DNA of 64,000 bases from Azohydromonas caseinilytica (GTDB lineage: Bacteria; Pseudomonadota; Gammaproteobacteria; Burkholderiales; Burkholderiaceae_C). The stretch covers positions 468,092 to 532,091 of the forward strand of contig NZ_JABBFW010000002.1 of assembly GCF_012927045.1 (NCBI RefSeq). Reading direction: 5' to 3'. A model generated the notes under the pieces. It worked only from the letters and a program-made list of their open reading frames with translations. It was not told the origin of the DNA and made no database searches. Shown here one piece after another: positions 19,335 to 29,527 of this stretch. Numbering within the stretch: the stretch's first letter is position 1; every line of letters starts with the position of its first letter. Position numbers and translations under genes: made by a program.

Positions 19335-20354
19335 ATGAAGCTGTTCTCGACGGTGGCGCGCGCTGGCGCCGGTGTGTTTTTACTGGCCGCCGCATCCTGG
19401 GCCGCCGCCCAGGGCGCCGCTGCCGCCACCGCCTTGCCGCCGGTGTTCGTGCTCAATTCGCAGGACGCCAACGTCAGCGTCCTGGACCGCGCCACCATGC
19501 AGCCGCGCGCGCTCATTCCCACCGGCAAGGAGCCGCACCACCTCTACCTGACGCCGGACGAGAAGTCGATCGTCGTGGCCAACGCGCTGGCCGACTCGCT
19601 GACCTTCATCGACCCCAAGACCGCGCAGGTGCAGCGCACGGTGACGGACATCAGCGACCCCTACCACCTGCGCTTCTCGCCGGACATGAAGTGGTTCGTC
19701 ACGGCGGCCAACCGCCTCAACCACATCGACATCTACAAGTGGCAGCCCGCCAACGCCGCGCAGCCGCTGCAGCTGGCCAAGCGCATCCCGGCCGGGCGCA
19801 CGCCCAGCCACCTGTCCATCGACAGCAAGTCCACGGTGGTCTACGGCTCCTTGCAGGACAGCGACGAGCTCATCGCCATCGACCTGCACACCCAGACCCC
19901 GCGCTGGCGCGTGCCCGTGGGCAAGATGCCCGCGGACGTCTACCTCACGCCCGACGACCGCACGCTGCTGGTGGGGCTGACCGGCGACGAGGTGGTGGAG
20001 GCCTACGACGTCAGCGGCGCGCAGCCGAAGCTGATCAAGCGCATCCCCACCGGCAAGGGCGCGCACGCCTTCCGTTCGAGCGGTGACGGCAAGCACATCT
20101 TCGTGTCCAACCGCGTGGCCAACACGATCAGCAAGATCGACACGCAGGCGCTCGCGGTGGTGGCCGACTATCCCGCGCCGGGCGGCCCGGACTGCATGGA
20201 GCTGCTCTCCGACGGCAAGACGCTGCTGGTGTCCTCGCGCTGGGCGCGCAAGGTCACGGTGATCGACACCGAGAAGAAGCAGATCGTGCAGCAGGTGGCG
20301 GTGGGCCGTTCGCCGCACGGCATCTGGACGCTGGACCATGCGTCGCGCCGCTAG
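19335..20354 (+). CDS. YncE-like seven-bladed beta-propeller protein, periplasmic
   Basis: This 339-aa protein has a clear Sec signal peptide (MKLFSTVARAGAGVFLLAAASWAAAQG) and so is probably periplasmic. It carries repeated blade motifs of the YncE / cytochrome cd1-like type: FVLNSQDANVSVLDRATMQ, HHLYLTPDEKSIVVAN and FVSNRVANTISKIDTQ. The function of such propellers is usually unknown. The start at 19335 follows GGTGG and places the signal peptide at the N-terminus. Its stop codon lies 17 nt inside the next gene, a polysaccharide deacetylase, which suggests translational coupling. Confidence 0.85.
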   Translation: MKLFSTVARAGAGVFLLAAASWAAAQGAAAATALPPVFVLNSQDANVSVLDRATMQPRALIPTGKEPHHLYLTPDEKSIVVANALADSLTFIDPKTAQVQRTVTDISDPYHLRFSPDMKWFVTAANRLNHIDIYKWQPANAAQPLQLAKRIPAGRTPSHLSIDSKSTVVYGSLQDSDELIAIDLHTQTPRWRVPVGKMPADVYLTPDDRTLLVGLTGDEVVEAYDVSGAQPKLIKRIPTGKGAHAFRSSGDGKHIFVSNRVANTISKIDTQALAVVADYPAPGGPDCMELLSDGKTLLVSSRWARKVTVIDTEKKQIVQQVAVGRSPHGIWTLDHASRR

Positions 20355-21111
20355 CGTCCTGACCCTTGGCCTCGGGCTGGCGGCCGGCTGGGCCGCGGCG
20401 CAGCCCTGCGACAAGCCGGTGTACCTGACCTTCGACACCGGCCACATGGGCGTCGCGCCGCTGGTGGCGCAGGTGCTGCAGCGCCAGGGCGTCAAGGCCA
20501 CCTTCTTCCTGGCCGACGAGCGCACGCTCGACGGGGGCGGCAGCCTGGACGAGCACTGGGCGCCGTGGTGGCGCGCGCGTGCCGCCGAAGGTCATGCCTT
20601 CGGCTCGCACACCTGGGACCACGTGGTATGGCGCGGCGACGAGCGCGGCGCCTTCCGCATGCAGCCCACGGCCGGTGAGCAGGCCGGCCAGCGCCTGACC
20701 ATGGATGAGGCGGCGTACTGCGCCGAGCTGAAGAAGCCGGCCCAGCGCTTCGAGGCCATGACGGGCCGGAAGATGTTGCCGCTGTTTCGCGCGCCCGGCG
20801 GCAAGACCTCGCCGGCGCTGCTGGCGGCGGCGCAGCGCTGCGGCTTCACGCACGTGGGCTGGGCGCCGGCCGGCTTCCTGGGCGACGAGCTGCCCAGCGA
20901 GCGCTATCCGAACGACAGGCTGCTGGCGCAGGCGCTGCGCGACATTCGCCCGGGCGACATCCTGCTGGCGCACCTGGGCATCTGGTCGCGCAAGGACCCC
21001 TGGGCCCCGGCGGTGCTGGAGCCGTTGATCGAGGGCCTGAAGCAGCGCGGCTTCTGCTTCGCCACGTTGCGCGAGCATCCAAAGTACGCGGCGCTGGCCG
21101 CCGGACGTTGA
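20338..21111 (+). CDS. Polysaccharide deacetylase family protein, secreted
   Basis: This 257-aa protein has a signal peptide (about residues 1-21). Its NodB-homology domain carries YLTFDTGHMG, with Asp in the metal/base position, SHTWDH giving the two His metal ligands, and LFRAPGGKTSP with the catalytic Arg. Such enzymes remove N- or O-acetyl groups from glycans such as peptidoglycan or polysaccharide. The Thr-Gly-His after the first Asp departs from the common FDDG motif. It overlaps the propeller gene upstream by 17 nt, and a membrane desaturase-like gene starts 11 bp downstream, so a small operon is likely. Confidence 0.87.
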   Translation: MRRAASVLTLGLGLAAGWAAAQPCDKPVYLTFDTGHMGVAPLVAQVLQRQGVKATFFLADERTLDGGGSLDEHWAPWWRARAAEGHAFGSHTWDHVVWRGDERGAFRMQPTAGEQAGQRLTMDEAAYCAELKKPAQRFEAMTGRKMLPLFRAPGGKTSPALLAAAQRCGFTHVGWAPAGFLGDELPSERYPNDRLLAQALRDIRPGDILLAHLGIWSRKDPWAPAVLEPLIEGLKQRGFCFATLREHPKYAALAAGR

Positions 21112-21121
21112 ACTCGACCCC

Positions 21122-22066
21122 ATGCAATGGTTCATTGACCTTTTTGCGCAGGCGCAGCAGCTGCTGTTCGAGCGGGTGGTGCAGCCGCTGCTGTTCGAGC
21201 TGGGCCTGGCCAGCGTGATGGAGGACGCCTTCGTTGCCACCGGCTGGCTGCTGGTGGGGCTGCTGCAGATCGTGGTGATGCTGACCTTCATGCGCGCGCT
21301 GGAGCGCTGGCGCCCGGTGGAGCCGGTGGCGGACCGCCGCGCCGTGCGCGTGGACATGCTCTACACGCTCATCCACCGCCTGGGCCTGTTCCGCGTGGTG
21401 CTGTTCTTCACGCTCGATCCGCTGTGGGACCTGCTCATCGGCCGGCTGCGCGTGCAGGGGCTGCCCACCTTCCAGCTCGACGCGCTGTGGCCGGGCGTCA
21501 CCGACATCGCGCTGGTGAGCTTCGCCCTGTACCTGGTGCTGTTCGACTTCGTCGACTACCTGCTGCACCGCGGCCAGCACCGCTTCCGCTGGTGGTGGAA
21601 CCTGCACGGGCTGCACCACAGCCAGCGCCAGATGACGCTGTGGAGCGACAACCGCAACCACCTGCTGGACGACGTCATCCGCGACAGCGCGCTGGTGATC
21701 CTGGGGCTGCTGGTGGGCATCGCGCCGGGGCAGTTCGTGGCCGTGGTGGCCTGCACGCAGCTGCTGGAGAGCCTTTCGCACGCCAACGTGCGCCTGTCCT
21801 ACGGGCCGCTGGAGGGCTGGCTGGTGAGCCCGCGCTACCACCGCTGGCACCACCGCACCGGCGACGGCGAGGTGGCCGACGGCCATGGCCGCCCGGGCGG
21901 GGACAATTTCTCGGTGCTGTTCCCGATCTGGGACCGGCTCTTCGGCACCGCCTACTTCGGCGAGCACTACGAGCGCACCGGACTGCCCGAGGACGGGCGC
22001 GACTGGGGGCGCAGCTTCTGGGCCCAGCAGTGGCTCGGGATCAAGCGGCTGGCCGGCCGTGCCTGA
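21122..22066 (+). CDS. Sterol desaturase / fatty acid hydroxylase family protein
   Basis: This 314-aa integral membrane protein has four or so hydrophobic segments. It also has the histidine clusters of the FA-hydroxylase superfamily: HRGQHRFRWWW, HGLHHSQ, HANVRL and HRWHHRTGD. The clusters would bind a di-iron centre that hydroxylates or desaturates a lipid. The substrate is unknown. It follows the deacetylase gene by 11 bp and is followed about 90 bp later by an EI24 gene on the same strand. Confidence 0.88.
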   Translation: MQWFIDLFAQAQQLLFERVVQPLLFELGLASVMEDAFVATGWLLVGLLQIVVMLTFMRALERWRPVEPVADRRAVRVDMLYTLIHRLGLFRVVLFFTLDPLWDLLIGRLRVQGLPTFQLDALWPGVTDIALVSFALYLVLFDFVDYLLHRGQHRFRWWWNLHGLHHSQRQMTLWSDNRNHLLDDVIRDSALVILGLLVGIAPGQFVAVVACTQLLESLSHANVRLSYGPLEGWLVSPRYHRWHHRTGDGEVADGHGRPGGDNFSVLFPIWDRLFGTAYFGEHYERTGLPEDGRDWGRSFWAQQWLGIKRLAGRA

Positions 22067-22153
22067 GCGGTCGGCGCCACACTGCGCTTCGATGCGCCGT
22101 GCCGCGGCGCCTGAACCTGCCGGCTGCTGGCCGGTCCTGACCTGGAAAGCCTC

Positions 22154-23053
22154 ATGCGCCCACTGAAGGAACTCCTGGATGCCTTCTGGCGTGCCGCGGC
22201 CTACTGCCTGCATCCGCGCGTGGTGCTGCTGACGCTGCTGCCGCTGGTGATCGCGGCCGGGCTGGCGCTGGGCCTGGGCTGGCTGTACTGGGAAAGCGCG
22301 CTGGACGGCGTGCGCGAGACGCTGCAGCGCTGGTCGCTCACCGCAGCGGTGCTGGGCTGGCTGGACGCCATGGGCGGCGAGAGCCTGCGCGCCGTGGTCG
22401 CGCCGCTGCTGGTGGTGGCGCTGGCGGTGCCGGTGCTGGTGGTGCTGTCGCTGCTGCTGGTCTCGGTGCTGGCCACGCCGGCGCTTACCGGCCTGGTGGC
22501 GCGGCGCCGCTTCCCGGGCCTGGAGCGGCGCCATGGCGCGGGCTTCTGGCACAGCGTGGCCTGGTCGCTGGGCTGCTCGCTGCTGGCGCTGCTGGCCCTG
22601 GCGGCGTCGGTGCCGCTGTGGCTCATTCCGCCGCTGGTGCTGGTGCTGCCGCCGCTGATCTGGGGCTGGCTGACCTACCAGATGGTGGCTTTCGACGTGC
22701 TGTCCGACCACGCCAGCAAGGAGGAGCGGCGGCGCATCCTGCAGGAGCAGCGCTGGCCGCTGCTGGCCATGGGCGTGGTCACCGGCTACCTGGGCGCGGC
22801 GCCTTCGCTGCTGTGGGCCTTCAGCGCCACGGTGCTGATCCTGGCGCCGCTGCTGGTGGTGGTGTCGGTGTGGCTGTACACGCTGGTGTTCGCCTTCTCC
22901 TCGCTGTGGTTCGCCCATTTCAGCCTGGCGGCGCTGCAGCGGCTGCGCGCGCGCGAGGCCGCGGCCGCCATGGCGCCGCCGCCCGGCGGCGAGATCATCG
23001 AGATGCCGCCGGCCACGCCATCCCTCCACTTGCCCCGGGAGCCCCACGCATGA
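22154..23053 (+). CDS. EI24 domain (CysZ-like) membrane protein
   Basis: This 299-aa protein has about five to six strongly hydrophobic segments (near residues 25-45, 75-105, 140-180, 215-255). It has the overall layout of the EI24/CysZ family, whose CysZ members take up sulfate. The C-terminus is a soluble tail that ends with EIIEMPPATPSLHLPREPHA. No cysteine-biosynthesis genes are nearby, so sulfate transport is not proven. The stop overlaps the start of the next gene by four bases (ATGA). Confidence 0.75.
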   Translation: MRPLKELLDAFWRAAAYCLHPRVVLLTLLPLVIAAGLALGLGWLYWESALDGVRETLQRWSLTAAVLGWLDAMGGESLRAVVAPLLVVALAVPVLVVLSLLLVSVLATPALTGLVARRRFPGLERRHGAGFWHSVAWSLGCSLLALLALAASVPLWLIPPLVLVLPPLIWGWLTYQMVAFDVLSDHASKEERRRILQEQRWPLLAMGVVTGYLGAAPSLLWAFSATVLILAPLLVVVSVWLYTLVFAFSSLWFAHFSLAALQRLRAREAAAAMAPPPGGEIIEMPPATPSLHLPREPHA

Positions 23054-23844
23054 ATTTCGGATTGATCGTCATCGGCGACGAGATCCTTTCCGGCAAGCGC
23101 CAGGACCGGCACATGGCCAAGGCCATCGAGCTGCTCGGCGCGCGCGGCCTGCAACTGAGCTGGGCGCGCTACCTGGGCGACGAGCGCGCGCAGATCGCGG
23201 CGGCGCTGCGCCAGGCCTTCGACAGCGGCGACGCCGTGTTCAGTTGCGGCGGCATCGGCGCCACCCCCGACGACCACACCCGCCAGGCTGCCGCCGCGGC
23301 GCTGGGCGTACCGCTGGAGCTGCATCCCGAGGCCCGCGAGCTCATCACGCAGCGCATGCGCGAGATGGCGGCGGAGAGAGGTGAAGCCTTCGATCCCCGG
23401 CATCCGGACAACCTGCAGCGGCTCCACATGGGCGAGTTCCCGCGTGGCGCGCGGATCGTGCCCAACCCCTACAACCGTATTCCCGGCTTCAGCGTCGGCG
23501 AGGTGCACTTCCTGCCGGGCTTCCCGGTGATGGCGCACCCGATGATGGAGAGGCTGCTCGACACCCGCTACGCGGCGCTGCACGGCACGCAGCGCCAGCG
23601 CGAGCGCTCCTTCATCGTCCTGGGCGCCATGGAGGCCACGCTCACGCCGCTGATGGAGGCCATCGAGGCCGCGCATGACTCGGTGCGCGTCTTCAGCCTG
23701 CCCAGCGTGGACCACCCGCAGTGGGGCCGGCACGTGGAGCTGGGCGTCAAGGGCCCGGCCGGCACGGTAGACGCCGCGTTCGAAGCGCTGCGCGCCGGGC
23801 TGGCGCAATTGCAGATCCGCGTCGGCACCGAGATGGTGCGTTAG
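23050..23844 (+). CDS. MoaB/CinA-type molybdopterin-binding domain protein
   Basis: This 264-aa cytoplasmic protein starts MNFGLIVIGDEILSGKRQDR, and its middle reads FSCGGIGATPDDHTRQAAA. These are the two signatures of the MoCF-binding / CinA N-terminal domain. It is longer than MoaB but lacks the CinA deamidase half. Short CinA-like proteins of this type are common in Burkholderiales and their role is not established. Translation is probably coupled to the EI24 gene through the ATGA overlap. The glnA regulatory region follows. Confidence 0.85.
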   Translation: MNFGLIVIGDEILSGKRQDRHMAKAIELLGARGLQLSWARYLGDERAQIAAALRQAFDSGDAVFSCGGIGATPDDHTRQAAAAALGVPLELHPEARELITQRMREMAAERGEAFDPRHPDNLQRLHMGEFPRGARIVPNPYNRIPGFSVGEVHFLPGFPVMAHPMMERLLDTRYAALHGTQRQRERSFIVLGAMEATLTPLMEAIEAAHDSVRVFSLPSVDHPQWGRHVELGVKGPAGTVDAAFEALRAGLAQLQIRVGTEMVR

Positions 23845-23856
23845 CAGGATTGTCAT

Positions 23857-23896
23857 TTCACCAAATCGGTGCGTGAAAATGCATCGATTTGGGGCG
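23857..23896 (+). promoter_or_regulatory. Two NtrC-like binding sites upstream of glnA
   Basis: TTCACCAAATCGGTGCG (23857-23873) and TGCATCGATTTGGGGCG (23880-23896) resemble the NtrC dyad TGCACTAAAATGGTGCA at about 12 and 11 of 17 positions. They lie about 200 bp before glnA, whose regulators GlnL and GlnG are encoded just downstream of it. No convincing sigma-54 promoter was found between them and glnA. Confidence 0.5.
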
Positions 23897-24010
23897 CTGT
23901 TGGCCCTCCCTGGGGCTGGCTTTACTAAGGGCCGCCCCGAGTTGACGCAATGCACATTCGGCATCGCTGAAATCGGCATGCTTTCTGCTAGATTCCGGAG
24001 CGCTTTCGAG

Positions 24011-24037
24011 GGCCCGGTTCCATCCCGGGCCTTTGTT
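24011..24037 (+). terminator. Terminator-like hairpin in the glnA leader region
   Basis: A 7-bp stem GGCCCGG/CCGGGCC with a 7-nt loop is followed by TTTGTTT. It sits 53 bp before the glnA ATG and downstream of the NtrC-like sites. It either ends the upstream operon or acts as an attenuator if glnA transcription begins upstream. Confidence 0.65.
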
Positions 24038-24089
24038 TGACCAGCTGTTTTCAACCCACCCGCACAGCATTTCCCGCTAGGAGAGTTTG

Positions 24090-25505
24090 ATGGCCAAGAC
24101 CGTCGCCGACGTGATGAAGATGGTGAAGGAGAACGAAGTCAAATTCGTCGACTTCCGCTTCACCGACACCCGCGGCAAGGAGCACCACGTCTCGGTGCCT
24201 GTCTCTCATTTCGACGAAGACAAGTTCAATTCGGGCCACGCCTTCGACGGCTCGTCCATCGCCGGCTGGAAGGGCATCGAAGCCTCCGACATGCTGCTGC
24301 TGCCGGACCCGAACACGGCCAACATCGACCCGTTCTTCGAAGAGCCGACCCTGATCCTGAGCTGCGACGTCATCGATCCGGCCGACGGCAAGCCCTACGA
24401 GCGCGACCCGCGCTCGCTGGCCAAGCGCGCCGAAGCCTACATGCGCGCCTCCGGCCTGGGCGACACCGCCTACTTCGGTCCGGAGCCCGAGTTCTTCGTG
24501 TTCGACAGCGTGCGCTGGAACGTGGACATGTCGGGCTGCTTCTCCAAGATCGAGAGCGAGGAGGCCGCCTGGAACACCGGCAAGGAGTACGAGCACGGCA
24601 ACTCCGGCTTCCGTCCCACCGTCAAGGGCGGCTACTTCCCGGTGCCGCCGGTCGATTCCGGCCAGGACCTGCGCTCGGAAATGTGCCTGCTGCTGGAGCA
24701 GCTGGGCATCCCCGTGGAAGTGCACCACCACGAAGTGGCCAACGCCGGCCAGATGGAAATCGGCACCCGGTTCAGCACGCTGATCGAGCGCGCCGACTGG
24801 ACGCAGCTGCAGAAGTACGTGATCCACAACGTCGCGGCCGCCTACGGCAAGACCGCCACGTTCATGCCCAAGCCCATCGTCGGCGACAACGGCAGCGGCA
24901 TGCACGTGCACCAGTCGGTGTGGAAGGACGGCAAGAACCTGTTCGCCGGTGACGGCTACGCGGGCCTGTCGGAGTTCGCGCTGTTCTACATCGGCGGCAT
25001 CATCAAGCACGCCCGTGCCCTGAACGCCATCACCAACCCCGGCACCAACAGCTACAAGCGCCTGGTACCCGGCTTCGAAGCCCCGGTGAAGCTGGCCTAC
25101 TCGGCCAAGAACCGCTCGGCCTCGATCCGCATCCCGTACGTGGCCAATCCGAAGGGCCGTCGCGTGGAAGCCCGCTTCCCGGACCCCCTGATGAACCCGT
25201 ACCTGGGCTTTGCCGCGCTGCTGATGGCGGGCCTGGACGGCGTGGAGAACAAGATCCACCCGGGCGAGGCCGCCACCAAGGACCTGTACCACCTGCCGCC
25301 GGAAGAGGACGCGAAGATCCCGACCGTCTGCCACAGCTTGGACCAGGCCCTCGAGGCGCTGGACGCCGACCGCGCGTTCCTGACCAAGGGCGGCGTGTTC
25401 ACGGATGCCTACATTGACGCCTACATCGAGCTGAAGATGCAGGAAGTCACGCGCTTCCGCATGGCCACGCACCCGGTCGAGTTCGACATGTACTACGCGC
25501 TGTGA
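24090..25505 (+). CDS. glnA: Type I glutamine synthetase
   Basis: This 471-aa enzyme makes glutamine from glutamate, ammonia and ATP in a cytoplasmic dodecamer. Visible motifs are [12 protein letters not shown], the metal-binding [10 protein letters not shown], the ATP-binding [18 protein letters not shown], and the [17 protein letters not shown] loop. The adenylylation tyrosine is Tyr400 in DLYHLPPEE, so activity control by GlnE adenylylation is expected. AGGAG precedes the ATG at 24090. The gene is followed by a strong terminator and then by glnL and glnG, the usual nitrogen-control neighbours. Upstream NtrC-like sites point to nitrogen regulation. Confidence 0.98.
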   Translation: MAKTVADVMKMVKENEVKFVDFRFTDTRGKEHHVSVPVSHFDEDKFNSGHAFDGSSIAGWKGIEASDMLLLPDPNTANIDPFFEEPTLILSCDVIDPADGKPYERDPRSLAKRAEAYMRASGLGDTAYFGPEPEFFVFDSVRWNVDMSGCFSKIESEEAAWNTGKEYEHGNSGFRPTVKGGYFPVPPVDSGQDLRSEMCLLLEQLGIPVEVHHHEVANAGQMEIGTRFSTLIERADWTQLQKYVIHNVAAAYGKTATFMPKPIVGDNGSGMHVHQSVWKDGKNLFAGDGYAGLSEFALFYIGGIIKHARALNAITNPGTNSYKRLVPGFEAPVKLAYSAKNRSASIRIPYVANPKGRRVEARFPDPLMNPYLGFAALLMAGLDGVENKIHPGEAATKDLYHLPPEEDAKIPTVCHSLDQALEALDADRAFLTKGGVFTDAYIDAYIELKMQEVTRFRMATHPVEFDMYYAL

Positions 25506-25527
25506 TCCCGTTCGGATCGTGACGCGC

Positions 25528-25555
25528 AAGGGACGGCCTCCGGGCCGTCCCTTTT
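25528..25555 (+). terminator. Rho-independent terminator of glnA
   Basis: The stem AAGGGACGGCC / GGCCGTCCCTT with a TCCG loop ends in TTTT, 22 bp after the glnA stop codon. Confidence 0.9.
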
Positions 25556-25615
25556 CGCTTGTGGCCGCCGCTGCGGTGGCTCGGGGACAATGCGGGCTCA
25601 CGAGGAGGAACACCT

Positions 25616-26152
25616 TTGCGCATGAAGCCCATCGGAACCGTCCTGGTGGGGGCGGCGCTGCTGTCGGGTCTGGCGGTGCAGTCGGCGCCGGGCGGCACGG
25701 TCTACCGCTGCCCCGGGCCGCCCGTGCTCTACACCGACGCCATCGGCGTGCAGCAGGCCCGGGAGCGCGGTTGCCGTCCCCTGGAGGCGGGCCCCGTGAC
25801 TGTGGCCCAGGACCGTCCGCCGCGCCGCGCGGCCGCGCCGGCACCGGCCGGCAGCGCCGCCTCGGCGCCGGCGCGTGCGCCCACGCGCGAGACCGAGCGC
25901 GTGGCGCCGCCGCAGCAGCGTGAGCGTGACAACGACGCGCGCAGCATCCTGCAGGCCGAGCTGCAACGCGAGCAGGCGCGGCTGCAGCAGCTGCTGGCCG
26001 AGTACAACGACGGCCAGCCCGAGCGCCAGGGCCACGAACGCAACTACCAGCGCTACCTCGACCGCGTGGCCGCCCTGAAAGCCGCCATCGAACGCAGCAG
26101 CGCCGACATCGCTGCGCTGCAGCGCGAACTCGCCCGACATTCCCGCCCATGA
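25616..26152 (+). CDS. DUF4124-like secreted protein with coiled coil
   Basis: This protein of about 178 aa has an N-terminal signal peptide (MKPIGTVLVGAALLSGLAVQSA). A short DUF4124-like segment follows (GTVYRCPGPPVLYTDAIG), then a Pro/Ala-rich linker and a C-terminal helix-rich coiled coil (about residues 105-178, rich in Gln, Glu and Arg). TTG at 25616 is favoured because AGGAGG lies seven bases upstream; ATG at 25622 is the alternative. Its role is unknown. It sits between glnA and glnL, and its last codon overlaps the glnL start by four bases. Confidence 0.7.
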   Translation: MRMKPIGTVLVGAALLSGLAVQSAPGGTVYRCPGPPVLYTDAIGVQQARERGCRPLEAGPVTVAQDRPPRRAAAPAPAGSAASAPARAPTRETERVAPPQQRERDNDARSILQAELQREQARLQQLLAEYNDGQPERQGHERNYQRYLDRVAALKAAIERSSADIAALQRELARHSRP

Positions 26153-27222
26153 AGTCCCACGCCGAGCCCAACTACGACAACTTCGACCTGCTCGCGACGC
26201 TGGTGGCCGTGGTCTCGCCCCAGGGGCAGTGCCTGTTCGTCAACTCGGCCTTCGAGGACCAGATCGGCCTGTCACGGCGCAGCTTGTTGGGGTCGAGCTT
26301 GCCGCAGTGGTTCATGCTGCCGCGGCAGCTGCAGGAGACGCTGGCGGCGGTGGCGCGCAACGACTACGCCAGCGGCCGCTTCGATGCCCAGCTCAAGCGG
26401 CTGCCGGGCGTCCAGCCCGAAGCGCTGCCCGTGCATGTGATCGTCAACCAGACCGACAGCACCGAGCGGATCATCGTGGAGATGATCGAGATCGAGCAGC
26501 AGACCCGGCTGGACCGCGAGGAGCGTGCGCTGGACCAGGCGCAGGCCAACAAGGAACTCATCCGCAATCTCGCGCACGAGATCAAGAACCCGCTGGGCGG
26601 CATCCGGGGCGCGGCGCAGCTGCTGCAGATGGAGCTGCAGTCCAAGGAGCTCACCGAGTACACGCAGGTCATCGTGCAGGAAGCGGACCGGCTGCAGGCG
26701 CTGGTGGACAGGCTGCTGGCGCCGCACCGCAAGCCGCATGTGGTGGGCGACGTGAACATCCATGAGGTGTGCGAGCGGGTGCGGGCGCTGATCCTGGCCG
26801 AGTTCCCGCGTGGGCTGGCCGTGCAGCGCGACTACGACACCTCGATTCCCGAGTTTCGCGGCGACCGCGAGCAGCTCATCCAGGCCGTGCTCAACATCGC
26901 GCACAACGCGGCACAGGCGCTGTCGCAGCGCATTGCCGAGGGCGGCGCCTGCATCGTGCTGCGCACGCGCGTGGCGCGGCAGGTCACCATCGGCAAGACG
27001 CGCTACAGACTGGCATTGGAATTGCATATCGAGGACAACGGTCCGGGGATTCCGGAGTCGATCCGCGATCGCATCTTTTACCCGCTGGTGTCGGGACGCG
27101 AAGGCGGGTCGGGTCTGGGGCTGACGCTGGCGCAGACCTTCGTGCAGCAGCATCAAGGCACGATCGAATGCGACAGCGCACCCGGCCAGACGCTTTTCAA
27201 AATCCTGATTCCATTGCCCTGA
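26149..27222 (+). CDS. glnL: Nitrogen regulation sensor histidine kinase NtrB
   Basis: This 357-aa cytoplasmic kinase has an N-terminal PAS domain (about residues 12-115). The phospho-acceptor box NLAHEIKNPLGGIRGAAQLL carries His143. The ATP-binding domain has NIAHNAAQAL, EDNGPGIP and GGSGLGLTLAQ. It phosphorylates or dephosphorylates GlnG in response to PII protein and the glutamine state. It overlaps the DUF4124 gene (ATGA) and is followed after 22 bp by glnG. Confidence 0.97.
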   Translation: MKSHAEPNYDNFDLLATLVAVVSPQGQCLFVNSAFEDQIGLSRRSLLGSSLPQWFMLPRQLQETLAAVARNDYASGRFDAQLKRLPGVQPEALPVHVIVNQTDSTERIIVEMIEIEQQTRLDREERALDQAQANKELIRNLAHEIKNPLGGIRGAAQLLQMELQSKELTEYTQVIVQEADRLQALVDRLLAPHRKPHVVGDVNIHEVCERVRALILAEFPRGLAVQRDYDTSIPEFRGDREQLIQAVLNIAHNAAQALSQRIAEGGACIVLRTRVARQVTIGKTRYRLALELHIEDNGPGIPESIRDRIFYPLVSGREGGSGLGLTLAQTFVQQHQGTIECDSAPGQTLFKILIPLP

Positions 27223-27244
27223 CAGCCAAGGTAAGCGCCCAAGC

Positions 27245-28726
<1,482 letters not shown>

Positions 28727-29527
28727 TCCTCTGGGGCCAGCCTGCCTGGCTCCGGTGCCGCGCGTACAGTGACGCTTCGCACGCAAGGCTGCTTGTTCTG
28801 GCGTCATGATGTTGCGCCATTGGGATGCGCCGCCCATGATTTCCAGTGCAGCCAAGCAGGCTGTTCAAGGGAAGCAACGCCATGACAACCACGGATCGAT
28901 CAAGACGTGCTGACCACGCTGCTTGCTAACGCAGCGATGTGCAGCGCGGATCTCTGCGGGATCTCGCTGCTGGCGTTTACCGCAGTTGCTGATGAGGGGT
29001 GGGCTCTCGCTCTCTAACCCCCCACCTGTCTGGGGTTAAGTATGCTTAATACACAACCTGAGCCTGCTGGCAGGCGAAAGGCATAGGGTTTAGCTCTTGG
29101 CCAAGGCATACCGCGCAGACCTTTTCGCCTTGCATTGCAACGTCCCAAGCGATCTTCACCGCAAACAGGGGGATTGGGGAGCAAGCGAACGTAAGCCAAA
29201 GAGGAGTGCCCCTTCGCACAGGCAGAATGCTTGGTTCTGAGTTCATAAAGTGGCTCAGCAACATCAAGTTGGCTCACTTCCATCTCACAAGTGCGCAATT
29301 TGTTACGGCCTGTCGCGGATGTTGAGACAGTTGTAGTGTCTTGCTACAAGTGAGCGGACAAAATAGTCCGTCTACATCCGATGAAGAAAGGCCTTGCCAG
29401 TAGTTGTGGCAGCTTGGCCGATGCCAGTGATTGAAGCTGGCCCGGGCAGAGGCGATATGGCGAAAGCTGCCCTAAGCCGTGACGGCAACAAGGAAGAGTC
29501 TGTTCTCTAGAACAGCGAGGGGGGAAG
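28727..29527. other. Long intergenic region upstream of the EPS locus
   Basis: This 801-bp stretch has no well-supported gene. A hairpin right after glnG (28733-28753, GGGGCCAG/CTGGCTCC) lacks a T-run but may end that operon. A minus-strand frame of 73 codons (29046-29267) has a CxxC motif but no ribosome site and no recognised family. A palindrome TTAAGTATGCTTAA lies at about 29036-29049. A sigma-54-like element TGGCAG-N7-GGCA (29068-29083) is over 400 bp from the next gene and may be chance. Composition becomes more AT-rich towards 29528. The region probably holds the promoter of the EPS locus. Confidence 0.5.

Noticed and set aside
29068..29083. Sigma-54-type promoter (TGGCAG-N7-GGCA)
   Set aside because: It is more than 400 bp from the next start and matches only loosely, so it is not listed as a feature.
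29046..29267. A 73-codon minus-strand frame with a CxxC motif
   Set aside because: It has no ribosome site or family; it is kept only as a note under the intergenic region.
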